Assembly (NCBI GenBank): GCA_029783825.1
Contig: JAREIK010018588.1
Location: 48,501-112,500 of the forward strand
DNA: 64,000 bases
Source of the DNA: Sapria himalayana
Taxonomy: Eukaryota; Streptophyta; Magnoliopsida; Malpighiales; Rafflesiaceae
Reading direction: 5' to 3'
In this document: one piece after another, positions 53,409 through 64,000 of the stretch
Layout: every line of letters begins with the position of its first letter
Numbering within the stretch: the first letter of the stretch is position 1
Notes under the pieces: generated by a model
Seen by the model: the letters and a program-made list of their open reading frames with translations, nothing else
What the model was told of the DNA's origin: nothing
Database searches by the model: none
Translations under genes and position numbers: made by a program

Positions 53409-54780
53409 CCCCTTGAACTGAACCTAGCCTGCTCGATCCGACCTTGACCCACATGGCTTTCCTACTAGCTTTCTGGCAATATATTCACTGGAAAACGAAT
53501 AGGAAACATATGGCACTGCAACAAGCTGCTCGGCTGAATGGAAGCACGACTGACACTGCCTCAAAGGCTTGACCATTTGTAGAGCGAAGACAGGCCTCTC
53601 ACATGATTCAGTTTGATCCCACTCGATAGATTCACCTTTCGGGACAGGCTAGACTGGATGAAACAAGCAACTACTCACTCGGCTAGATAGGAGGAATAGA
53701 ATTCGGAGGACTTAAGAGTAGCTGTACTCTTTGATTTCCATTGGCCTAAAATGCTCGCTTTCTATCTCACTTGTTTGCTAGTGCTGTTACGGGCACTGCT
53801 TCTTATTGAGCAGGGCAAGAAAGATAGAAAGGGACTAAAGGGAATGCCACTACTGGTAGGGGCACGTAAAATTCAAGTAGTACTGCCGGCAAGGAACTGG
53901 CTCTCTCACAGGATCACCCCTGAGGGACTTCTACTTATACCTCTAGTGGTAGGGAGACAAGCGAAAAGGGGGGCTACGGATGGATGAGACTGCAACGCAA
54001 ACCTCAGGAAAGATAGAAGGAAGACATTCTAAATAGAGTGGCGAGAGACAAAGGGACTCTCACAATAGGGAGAGGGACTATGAATAAACACTCTTTATCT
54101 TTAAAGGATATGAACTATTAACCATGAGATTGCCCCACGGGGCGGTACGTAGTCCTATTAATAGTTAGAGCCCGGGGGACTAGGGGACTACCGGAAATAA
54201 CTGCTATAAAGGGGACTGTAACTAAAATGGGATCGGTTTACCTTAAGGCTTACAGGAAACTTCCACTAGAGGGGCTAGTAACTAGATAGGTTTTAGAAAG
54301 GACAACACATAGAAATGGGGGTCAAAGGAAATGTGTTCATGAGTTACCCCATTTATCTGTGCATAGTAGGAAACGAATACCTGCTTTGGCCAGTAGATCT
54401 TTTCACCATGATCCCAGACCACTAAAGGATGATAGCTAATCATGCCTATCTAATACAAAGTGTGATAATACTATACTCGACTGCTAATAAATGCCTATTT
54501 GAAAGACTATGGAAGGGGATACTAAGGGGATAATAAGTAGAGCAAATGAAAGAGCTTTTGTTTGCCCTATCCCTAGCTTTATCATATAATATACTTTCCA
54601 CTCCATCATCACATTAGGAGGAATCCTCAGAACTGGAAATCACTTCCTTGGCAGAAGGAATCCAACTCCAAGGGTCTCCGCCCTACAAACAGAAGTGGAG
54701 TAGAGGTGGGGCTTTAGAACGGATGGTGGGGTCCCTTAAAGGGTAAGGCAACAAGGAAGAGGCCGAACCAGATACTTCCC
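53409..54780. other. Stretch without recognised genes
   Basis: Contains a plus-strand frame at 53751-53987 with a hydrophobic leucine-rich start and a basic remainder; it is unrecognised. The rest is stop-rich. Confidence 0.45.
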
Positions 54781-55690
54781 CATTTCCAATGACACTATGC
54801 ATAACCCTAGCCAGAGCTAGCCTGCCATGGCTACTAAATCTGCAGCTGCATCTGCTACTAAGGGCTCTTGCTTTCTTACTTAAATGTAATCTGTATATGG
54901 AACGTCTACAAAGACTGGAAGGGATGCCGTGTGCTATGGAACAGGATCCGTGCCTGTCCAGGTCGAGATCCAAAGCCATCACCTATAGGGGGCCCATTCA
55001 TTTTCCATATCCAGTTGGAGTTCGAGCTGCAAGAGGAAAGGTAGAGGCTTAAGAGGCAAAGGTCGCCTGACATGAAAAAAAGAGGAAGCACAGTGGGTTA
55101 CTCGGTTGAAGCAAGAGAGGCATAGATAGTCGTGGCAAAGCTATAAGTCACAAATGCTATACAAATAGAAGATCCCGTGCCTGCAGGAGCAGCATCAAAG
55201 TGAGAATCATAAATTGAGATGGCAGCAGAGAAAGCAGTAGAAAGGAAGGTAGCAGCAGTTCAAGATGTAGCTGACTAACAGCGGATTCAGTGGCAAGGTC
55301 TCTAGGCGCAGATCGAGATTGATTCCATGTTCGAGAGCATGCATTAAAGCCAGAAGCAAAGGTAGAGGTAGCGGGTTCACCCGTTGATTCAGAACCAGAA
55401 AATACTATCGTTGGTTGCATACCCTATTGTCCTCGTTTACTCAGATGAAGTTGGAGCTCAAAAGCTTGTTCCAACATCCAAGCCAATTCAAGTACCGAAG
55501 CTCGCAGCAGAGCCTGCGACAAAGGCAAAGGCAAAGGCAGAGTTTTTGGTTACATTTCTAGTTGCAGTTCGAGAACCAATACCAGTGGAGGTAAAGGTTG
55601 GAGCAAAGATGGCAGCAGCTGGAGCATAGTAGGTAGCTAGAGCATAGGCAGAGACAAAGCAAGAGAGGCTAGCGAATAAGCAAACAAGGA
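54781..55690. repeat. Low-complexity triplet-biased region
   Basis: Words built from GCA, GCT, AAG and CAG are over-used. There is an exact AAAGGC triplicate at 55521-55538, and Ala/Lys/Pro/Val-rich translation in a frame at 55384-55629, but no uniform unit. It looks like an eroded hexamer or triplet repeat. A coding origin cannot be shown: frames on both strands (54683-54982 minus, 54789-55052 plus) are open to similar degrees. Confidence 0.35.
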
Positions 55691-58035
55691 CTCTACTACC
55701 CCTGCTACTAAAAAAGAAAGACTAAGGAGTGGAACGGAGCAAAAAAGTTAAGGAAAAAGGCTCTAGAGAGAAGGGTATAGTAAGCTATAAATTTGTAATC
55801 AGTCTTTGTTCAAGAGGGGAAAAGAAAGAAGGGGCGTAACAAGAGGCAAAGGAAAGCGAAAGTAGTGGGCGGGTAAGACACATCCAACCTAGTAGGCCAC
55901 CTAGTCCCTTAAGGGTTAATTGCGAGAAAGATTCTCAACGAATGAATCAGTGAGATCAACTGCGCTAGAGGATAGCAAGTTAAAAAGTCTTTCCCGGCTA
56001 TGTGTTAATAAATGGAATGGTGGGCTGACCATTCTCCTTTTTTAGTAAGTAAGATTCTTGTCAAACCAAACAATAAGGAAAGGAAAGAGAAAAGCCATAT
56101 TAACTCTCATTCTTTATCCGTCTTTTCCAGAGTCAACAACAAAGGAAGAAACACAATCGCTAGACTACAGCTCTTACTTATACTCATCCATTGCCCTACC
56201 ACACCAGTTCGAGAAACATACCCATAGCTCTCTCTCTACTGCTGATTGGAAAGAAAAGAGAAAAGAGGAAGAGAATAAGCTAAACGCTACTCTACTATTC
56301 CTTCTTTTCTTAGTGTATTCCATATACGAAACTAGAAAGCGACCAAGAGGAAGACAGCAAACAAGATTCGTTGTTTAACTACCGCCTGCAGGCGGCCCCT
56401 TCGGTAACCCGTCCACTAAAAGATAATCGAGAACCCAAAGGTTGTCCCGCTACGAAAGACACCTGAGATAGAGCCTTATTAACAAAGGTTACCTAAATAT
56501 GTTCATTGCCAAGGTGGAATAAAGAAAGAAAGGAATGATCAAATAGGTACTGCATCACCTCAAATAGAAGCAACAATGGCCATCTATCCCTTCAAGTCAA
56601 AGGAGAAACAGTATAACAGCTAATCACTCATGCGAGTAAGTCAGGTTGGAAGAAAGGTTACGGGAAGTGAAAAGTAATGTGGGGACTACTAAAGCACAGC
56701 TAAATTCAATTTGCACAAGGAAAAAAGATGGGGGATTTGAACTCTTTCGAGATCGAAGAATAGCCAAACCAAAGTCCTTTACCGAGGAGATTGATTTGAT
56801 TTGAATAGTAGAAAAGCATTCGAACTTGAGAGATGCCTTCTTCACTGGCCAGGCAGAAAGCATAAAGAGAAAGCATTGGTAGCGTACTGCCTTGCCAAGA
56901 ATAGCAGGACGGATACCGATAGACTGCTTGAAAGTGCTTTGCTACTCCCGGAGCGGTCAGAAGCAAGGCAGGGGCGGTATAAGATAAAGAAGTCAGTGCT
57001 ACTTTTGTTGTTACAGAATCTGGTCTTTGCTTAGCTGTAATCCTTCCCGCTCTAGTTCGACTAGCTTTCCTTTCACATGGTTCAGTCTTGGTGTTAACAA
57101 AAGGCGGGCATAAGCGTAGTTCTCTCGTTCCAGCTTAGCCTACCATACCATGGGAAGGGGCTTACTTGATGGCAGGTTGCCTTCTTCTATCCTCACCTTG
57201 CTTCCTTTAGGCCTGGGATGACTATCTCCTTACTTAGGATCCAGATCCCTGGGAGAAAACAGAGACTCATTAGCTTATAGATTAGCTCGTGGGCTGGTTT
57301 GCTTCTTGGATACAACAGGGTTAGAGCACTGGATTAGGGGCTTACGGATAGGATAGAAGGCAGGGCTGTAGGGTTTTGCAAAGGGATAGCTTCTTCCTAT
57401 AAGGCTGGGCACGTGGGAATGACTAGCTCTTGCTATAGAACTAGCACTTGGGAGTAATCTAGCTCTATCCTTTCTGGCAGTGTGTGAGGTCACTTAGCTT
57501 ATTCGTCAGCCCAAGGATAGCTTTGAATCAACCCTACTCCTCCAAGGCTCATAGGCTTACTCACTACTTACTTCCAATACAGTAAAACCTTACCCCCTTG
57601 CTGACTCTAGCCTTTGATCTTTTTCTTTAAAACCCATCGTTCTATAAAAATGCCCTTTTTCCAGACCTCGAGTTGGGAAGCGTGCTAGACCGTCAAACCC
57701 TGCCTGCAAGTAAATAATTCCTCGTTAACCTGGGATAGAGCTAGAACGTGCTATTGTAGATCGTAAGTTACCATGCGCTGGAGGAGCTGAAGGAAGAAAT
57801 TCGAGAGGAGTAGGAGAACGAGCTATCGAGTTAGCTATCCCCTGGCTGTATCCAGCTTGTGTTGTTTTACTAACAGCAGCACCTGCCATGGGCTTTACTA
57901 ACTAACAAGTTCTCTATCGCTATCCGTCTAGAAGATTGCTTAAACGGTTTTTTTCAGGGATGTTGCTGATGCCTTGAGCAGCTAAGCTGAGTTAGCTGCA
58001 TTAAAGCTGGACGAGCAGGCCAGCACAAGACAAGT
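55691..58035. other. Stretch without recognised genes
   Basis: Overlapping short frames on both strands, none recognised. A 14-base perfect palindrome, CCGCCTGCAGGCGG, lies at 56382-56395. Runs of purines occur near 55700-55870. Confidence 0.45.
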
Positions 58036-58039
58036 GCCG

Positions 58040-58065
58040 CACGGACTTAGATCGCTAAGTCCGTG
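58040..58065. repeat. Perfect hairpin, 11-bp stem, 4-base loop
   Basis: CACGGACTTAG, loop ATCG, then CTAAGTCCGTG. No T tract follows and no gene was recognised nearby, so no terminator role is assigned. Stable hairpins of this kind in plant mitochondrial DNA can mark transcript ends or mobile palindromic repeats. Confidence 0.85.
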
Positions 58066-61000
58066 ACAGCTAGCAAGCAGGCAAGCAAGAAGCCAAAAAA
58101 GCGAGGATTGGATTTGATAAAGCGCACTCAACGGCTTTTTTGGGCTTTTCGTGATGCAGAGATAACTAACTACCCCTCCTCCCAATGGGCATAGGGGTGA
58201 CGTCATGTACGAAACTAAATAGTATACCACTTCTGGCTCGTCATGCCGCATCTCTTCCGAGACCAGGAAAGACTTTCGCCTATTGCGTACCCTGCTTCCA
58301 CTACTATACGAATAGCATTTCCTACTACGGTTTGAGCAGCAAACGGGGTGTCCCTCTTCTCTTCTTCTCTTTTGCCTTTGAATTCACAAGTACCTACGTA
58401 GGACCAAGAAAGCCCCGGCAAGAGTAGGCCAAACAAGCAACGGAATGAGCGCCTCGCCTTAAGGGCGTTAGGGGTGAGGATGGGTTTTTTGGCTCGCAGG
58501 GCCGATTTGACTGAAGCCCCACTACAGATCTTTTGCATGCAACTTTCCTTCCTCCAGCAGTTCCTTATAGGATTCGGAATGGAGACTGATTCATCCCATA
58601 CCCCTATAATCTATAATAATGGTAGATTCAGGGTGAAGGGTACATTCCATGAATGGGACGGAGGAATAGATCGATACCGCCTTACCTGATAGGGGGAGAA
58701 GCACCGGCCGAGCGGTGCAACGATCAGCGGAAAAGGACCCTCGGTTGCTGTTGCCAATAAGAGAGATCTGTCATTGCTGCCGGTCTTTCCACCAATGAGC
58801 ACTTGCTTCCCTTCACGCTGCAACCAAAGACCGCTTCGCTTGGTAAGAACCGAGACCCTTCGGTAGTCAACCTATGGTTACCTTAAGTCAGGTTGGTTAG
58901 TCAAGTAAATGGCAGCTACAGGAAGACATACTTAATGTAGCGGTGAAGCGGTCCAGCACTAACTAAAGGATAGCCATCGAGCCACTAAGGAATTGGTTCT
59001 GCTTGGAAAGGGTCTACACAAAAAAGAGTGTGTTTCTTCAGCCCTTCATTATTATGGGGCGTATCTGAGCTCCTCCACATGCTACTTACGATGCCCTCTC
59101 TCATGCAATGCGATCATAGCACACCTATGAAAGCAAGGTCTCGAACATAGGAAGAAAAAAGCTGTTCCCGATGGTCGTACAACGCGGATCATGAGATGCA
59201 TTTCGCACGCAACATTGAGATCATGTAACCGTCCCAAACAACAGCAACAGAAACTAATGCAAAGGGGGGGGGGGTCAGCACAACCAATCCCCATCCCGAA
59301 TTATTGGCATATCCAATGTTCGAATTCTGTTCCTTTCGGATAGCATCTTACCGAGGAGATATACGGTAGAGGCGAGGGAAACCCCAAAACAATTCTGCTT
59401 CGCCGCTCTGAGGGTGAGGATCAAGGGCAGGTCGAGTGGCTATAGCTCCTTTTAGGAAAAAATTTATCGAGATGAATCAAATCCCCTAGCATGAGTCCTT
59501 GGGTGGATTGCTTTTCATATCCCTTTTTTTTACCAAAAGATTCGGAATGACAGGTCAAAGCATATTAGCATACGCCATGAACTTCACTGTGCCTATCTAT
59601 AAAATTCCAGATAGGTTTTCCCCGCTGGCGGAGACATGACCTACTTGTGGAGACCGTCCACATGTTTATTTTCCTTCCTGACGTGAAGGGCCACTATTAT
59701 ACTCGATTTTGGGGTATCATGAGTGCTCCGCTTGGGGAGTATGAATTCTGTGCAATTCCGAAGAAATGGTGAGAGGGAAGCAAGATATGTTAAGTATAAA
59801 GAGTAAGGTACCACCGGACCAAGATGACATCTTGTTTTTCGCTACGCTCCTGGCTATTTGAAAGCGTAATCCGGTAGAAGGGTCGTGGCTTCTTCTCTCG
59901 ATGTTCTTTCTAAAACTAGGATCAGTCATGGCAAACTCACGTTGCAATTTTTCAACGAGAAGCTGCATGTGAGTTGGAAGTCAGACTTCTATGCTGTATG
60001 ACGAGGAAGACCGGGATCAACGAAATGAAAATATGTGCCTGGGCCCGGAAGGGACTCCGACTACTTGTAGATTACGCATTCACAGATTCCAGAAAGCAAT
60101 CAAATGAATCTGATTTCCTATTCAAGTCAAGTAGTCCCGCCAGCTTTATTACTCTAAGTAACCAGCTCCTTCGCATTCTAACCTGTCCTTGCTTGAGAGA
60201 TGCGAGGTACCTGAATGAACTCCCCTATGATTCGAGATAGAATTACCTTCTAAAGGACAGAGGCTCGATGGAATGCTTGATTGATTGACCGGACTGACTT
60301 CAGCGAGAAAATGGAAGTGTGCGCTAGCGAGAGGAGTTAGCACCCCTATAGAGTAGAGAGAGTAGAGTAGTAGAGTAGTCGTCATTTGCGCCCCTATAAT
60401 AGAAGGATTCAAAAGCTTAAACTACTGGAAGCCTCTTACTATAAAAGAAAGTCAGAGATCAAATCGCATTTCTAGCTTAAAGTAGGAAGAGTTCATTCAA
60501 TTCATATTCTCCAGATCTTCGACCACCCTGCATTCAAGCCCGGTCTTTTTGATAGAAATCCATTCTGTACTTCCAGCCTACGCTCGGTCAACCGTCTCCG
60601 GCTCTGGAATGGCTGCCTTTTCAGGTGCGGCTTTGCTTCTTTCCCTAATTCGTGGCTAGCTGATCAAGTAAGAGAGACCTATTCGATCCCCAGTTACCGA
60701 TTCAAGCAAGCGGGCCAGCCAGCAATGAAAGATCAATGGAAAGGGCCATGTCCCTTGTCGATTAGACAGGACACGCTACGGATGATTGCCCTAGCCCAAG
60801 CAACCTAGTAGCCAGCTAGCAGAGCTGTATCTGCCCCAGCAAACGCCAGAAGTTTATTCGAATAGAGGGCATTTTTTATTATAGGGCACTCCTCTCGCTC
60901 CCACTACTTCAGTGAATTCCTTTCCATACGCATCCCTTGTTTTAACTGCCTTCTGTAATCCGTATATGGGAAAGAGCGAGACAGGATAGTCAGTGGTTGT

Positions 61001-61214
61001 CAGCCCACTCTTCCTGACCGAAGCATGAGAGCAGACCGAAAGAAGCAAACGAAACGGAGGAATTGTTGGCATAAGCACTTTGTTCACCAATCGGCAGGCC
61101 AGCATCTCTATCAGAGAAAGAGGGAGTGGGATCACTGACCCGGCTTTGAACGCAGAAGCTAGGAGTTAAAGCTCGGCTAGCCATTCATTCTGGAAAGAAA
61201 GACACTGTGTGTGA
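58066..61214. other. Stretch without recognised genes
   Basis: Several frames of 60-107 codons on both strands (for example 58215-58538 minus and 59717-59968 minus) have no recognisable domain. An 11-base G run is at 59264-59274. GTAGAGTA-type short repeats occur at about 60350-60380. Confidence 0.45.
58701..58718. repeat. Small GC-rich hairpin
   Basis: GCACCG, loop GCCGAG, then CGGTGC: a perfect six-base stem. Function unknown. Confidence 0.7.
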
Positions 61215-61646
61215 TTATGGTACGCAGACACGGTTCCGAAAGGGCTTTAGCGCTCGGGTTTTGATGAGGACGGCCCTTAGACCATGACTACCGCGCGGAA
61301 GAAATGGAGCGCAGGAAAAGCCCAACACCCGCCTTTTTTTAAAGGGATCCAGGAAAAGAAAACCACCACCTTTTTGAGCTGGAAGACCATGAAACGGAAG
61401 CACACTTGAGGCCAGATGAATAGGGTATTGCTTTGAGGAAGACCCGCATACCATTCCTTCGGAATGGAGAGCATAGGGGAGGAGCGCGCCATACCTTATT
61501 CGGATGAAAGAGATCCAAGGAGATCGGCCTTGGAGACATGCACAAATGGGAGCGACTCGAATTGGAGCTTGCAGACCGGCTAAAGCCCTTGTCGAGAGGT
61601 CTCCATATAGATAAAGTTCATTCCTTATTCCGGGGGGGCCTACCAT
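61215..61646 (-). CDS. Unrecognised 143-codon open frame, possibly a chimeric mitochondrial ORF
   Basis: This is one of the two longest frames outside the satellite, comparable to the gag remnant. The other two minus-strand frames are also open for 60-70 codons in the same interval, which suggests low stop density from composition or an eroded former gene rather than clear selection on this frame. The predicted protein has no obvious signal peptide or membrane helix; it is rich in Gly, Leu, Arg and Pro and contains a GGGFLFLDPFKKRR stretch. No known mitochondrial protein was recognised. It may be a chance frame. Confidence 0.2.
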   Translation of the reverse strand: MVGPPGIRNELYLYGDLSTRALAGLQAPIRVAPICACLQGRSPWISFIRIRYGALLPYALHSEGMVCGSSSKQYPIHLASSVLPFHGLPAQKGGGFLFLDPFKKRRVLGFSCAPFLPRGSHGLRAVLIKTRALKPFRNRVCVP

Positions 61647-61715
61647 AGAGGTTACGTTGATGTTAGAAACCTGGGGTTGGCCACCCCTTTTCGCACCTGC
61701 AAGTAAAAGGAATAT

Positions 61716-61795
61716 AATCGCTTAGCGCGCCCCTATAGAGTAAAGCTCTAAGGGCTAAGGAATGATGAATCGCTTAGCGCGATAGGGCTAAGGAA
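61716..61795. repeat. Direct repeats with hairpin potential
   Basis: AATCGCTTAGCGCG occurs at 61716-61729 and again at 61768-61781. AGGGCTAAGGAA occurs at 61751-61762 and again at 61784-61795. Between them, a CCCTATAGAG...CTCTAAGGG inverted pair (about 61731-61754) can form an imperfect hairpin. The cluster resembles the small palindromic elements that multiply in some plant and algal mitochondrial genomes, but one cluster is not proof. Confidence 0.7.
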
Positions 61796-61799
61796 GGGC

Positions 61800-62404
61800 A
61801 TGCAAAAAAAGCATCCACCCCCTTATGCGTCTTGTTTGAATGATTGGAACTCCTTGCTGAAACTATTGCCTTATTGAACGTGTGCCTAGACCATCTCAAC
61901 TACCAAATCTAAGAACCCATTCCCAAGCCTTAGACTAGTTCTTTTTACTAGTCTCCTCCTTTATCGGTCTAAACAGCGAACCCAACTAGAGGAATGAGAA
62001 CAAGTTTTCCTAAGCTACTTGTTTTCTTTGAACAGCATTCTCGATTGCCAGTACCAAAGAAAGTAGCCTAGTCAGAGGAAGTAGTCCAACCAGAAGAACT
62101 GGCCCAGCCAAAGTCGAGACTTTCCTCATCAGCTGAAAGAACTAACCTGAGTATTGAGGGGAGGAATGAGATCATGACCCAACTCCAATCGATCGAATTT
62201 CAGAGATCACGTCATCGACGGAAGAGGCATGCACGAGTAGAAAGAGATCCACTGAAGGCGGGAGACCAGGTGCCTTCTTTATCTCGGGTACCAAATCAAG
62301 AGCAATTGAAGCATGGGTGGATTCAAGCAAGACTCCTCCATCTGGCTAATGAGTGACCAACTCCTCAGCTGACTAAAAAGGAAGGGTATCCGTTTGCTGG
62401 CCCC
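61800..62404. other. Stretch without recognised genes
   Basis: A basic, Arg/Gln-rich frame of 60 codons at 62174-62356 (plus) is unrecognised. Confidence 0.4.
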
Positions 62405-62746
62405 TTAGGCTATTTGTAAAGGGATCCCTTTCAAAACAATATCAAGTAAAGACAAGCATACCCATATTTTGAACCTACCAAGCCTAATGATGCGCCTAAT
62501 GAAAGAGAAAGAGCAAGACTCGAACTTAAGCTCTTCTCGGGTCGACGTAACCAATGGATGATCTTGCCGGCACTGCAGGAGATTCACCACCACAACTGAG
62601 ATCGCTATCTCGCAACCGGGAGGAACTACTTGCTTCTCTTCCCCCCATAGCTGATGTAGCCGTTGATCGACCACCCGACTGAACCACCTTTCTATCGTCG
62701 AAATGGCGAACTCAACGAGTGAGAGAATCATCAGCCGTCCAGGCAA
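62405..62746 (-). CDS. Unrecognised 113-codon open frame
   Basis: An ATG-started minus-strand frame with a mixed hydrophobic and polar sequence, one short hydrophobic run (IAISVVVVNLL) in the middle and no recognised domain. It has no partner gene and no visible regulatory site. Its length is only a little above chance for this composition. Confidence 0.12.
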   Translation of the reverse strand: MPGRLMILSLVEFAISTIERWFSRVVDQRLHQLWGEEKQVVPPGCEIAISVVVVNLLQCRQDHPLVTSTREELKFESCSFSFIRRIIRLGRFKIWVCLSLLDIVLKGIPLQIA

Positions 62747-62967
62747 GAGGGCTGATCAAGGTGTATGAGCTCTGAGATGCTATGGTTGAATTCTAACATG
62801 AATAGAAGAATGAATATCCCCAACATGAGCCAAACAAAGGATCAAAGAGGTATACAGGCTAAAGGAACGAGATTTCCATTTGTGTCTTAGGCTTAGGCTG
62901 GCCGGTTTGAGAGCCGATCAAGGCTAAAAGATGAGGAATCCGTTTCGAAACCAAGAGTAGTGCAGTT

Positions 62968-63033
62968 GGTCAAGTCGTGCGCAGGTTGAACAAGTGGTGC
63001 GGATATGGATAAGGTTGAGCAAGTCGTGCGCAG
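62968..63033. repeat. Short imperfect repeats of a CAAGTCGTGCGCAG word
   Basis: Three spaced variants of CAAGT(C/G)GTGCG occur at about 62971, 62991 and 63020, two of them preceded by GGTTGA or GGTTGAG. They have no assigned role. Confidence 0.7.
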
Positions 63034-64000
63034 AGACATAGCTGGAGAATGATCCTCTATTTGTAGGAAAGACAATGATATACAGTCAAACCAAAGCAGA
63101 AAGGAAAGAAAAAAAGAGTGCTTGGAGATATTACATTACATTACATATCGTGATATACTCAATAGCTGATTGCGAGGCTTTTTTTCGAACAACAGAACAG
63201 ATTGAATTTCCTGTCTTGAAACGATGAGAGACCATTCTACTGCCAACAATGGAGGAAAAACAATTCTTGCTGGAAAGGGTGGAAGTTATCTCAGGCTAGC
63301 ATCATAGAATACTGCCCGTGAAGGGGGCTGGAAGGAGAGTGATAGTTCCTAGTGACAACAACTAATAACCGAACAGCAGATAAACAATAAAATAGAAGCT
63401 TACACTAACCTGGTTTTTTCTTCTTCTTATTGAGAGAGTGTTCACAGTAGAATCAGGTCTGGATTTTCTGCCCCTAAGAGGAAGAATAAAAAACTTTTTC
63501 AATCAGCAACTTCCTTATCAAATAACTGAGAAGATCTGTGACTGATTCTAACATTCGGCTTGGCTTCATGAACGAAGCCGAGTCTGGCAAGAAAAAGAGA
63601 AAAAGACTAGTCGGGGTCATGGTATTCACCTAACTCAAAAGCGTACTCCAGGTCCCACTAGAAGGATCAGGAAAAGCAGAAGTATGGGCTTAAAGTCACA
63701 CTTGATCAAAACGATAAGAAGTTCGAGATCAACCAGCTACTATCTGAGATACAATCTTTATTTGAAAGCCAGTCCGTACGATTTTAGTTGAAGTCCATTC
63801 ACGGGGAAGAAAGAGCTGGCGATCTTTTCTCTCACTCCCACTTGAAGTTAAAAGGTAGTAGGAGCATGGATGAGATGAGGGCTCACATAGATACGAATGT
63901 TGTCAAAGCTACTAAGGAAGCAATAACCCCAAGAATTGAGTTCTTCTTCTTAGGGGCTGGAAATAAAAGTGGGATCTGATCCGTATCATCAAAAATACAT
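63034..64000. other. Right end of window without recognised genes
   Basis: A small TTACA triplicate lies at 63131-63145. A frame at 63788-63979 (plus) is unrecognised. Confidence 0.4.

Noticed and set aside
59640..59990. Possible mitochondrial or retroelement coding fragment (phrases such as GHYYTRFWGIMSAP on the plus strand)
   Set aside because: Some coding flavour, but frames on both strands are equally open and no family could be named.

Overview
The window looks like land-plant mitochondrial DNA, or a nuclear copy of it. The positive evidence is a decayed but unmistakable plant-type mitochondrial atp6 at 39.8-40.6 kb that still carries codons plants normally fix by C-to-U RNA editing, remnants of linear-plasmid (invertron) RNA and DNA polymerase genes at 29.4-31.8 kb, a decayed mitovirus polymerase at 42.2-43.0 kb, and scattered nuclear-type retroelement pieces (a LINE, and Ty3-type gag and reverse transcriptase). 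No intact conserved mitochondrial gene, rRNA or tRNA was recognised. An expanded mitogenome with very long non-coding stretches fits best; a nuclear mitochondrial insertion (NUMT) cannot be excluded from one window.

Layout. (1) 1-10,535 and 13,497-29,414: about 26 kb of a degenerate, strictly one-directional TCTA tetranucleotide satellite. It opens every forward frame (Ser-Ile-Tyr-Leu repeats), but these frames are a by-product of the repeat and not genes. The array is not a plain microsatellite: recognisable signature blocks recur in a fixed order and at fixed spacing, which suggests an old higher-order repeat unit. (2) 10,536-13,496: a foreign, non-satellite segment inside the array holding a broken plant LINE (ORF1-like part, reverse transcriptase with YADD, zinc-binding RVT tail). 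(3) 29,415-31,770: the satellite stops directly against a fragment of a phage-type RNA polymerase gene, which is joined within tens of bases to a family-B, protein-primed DNA polymerase gene broken by stops and frameshifts. (4) 31.8-64 kb: mostly unassigned DNA of ordinary composition containing the atp6 pseudogene, the mitovirus remnant, the Ty3 fragments, and small hairpins and tandem repeats.

Nothing here appears to work as an operon or pathway. The window reads as a sink: satellite growth plus captured plasmid, viral and nuclear mobile DNA, all decayed. The most unusual part is the structured TCTA satellite, its higher-order signatures, and its junction with invertron polymerase debris.
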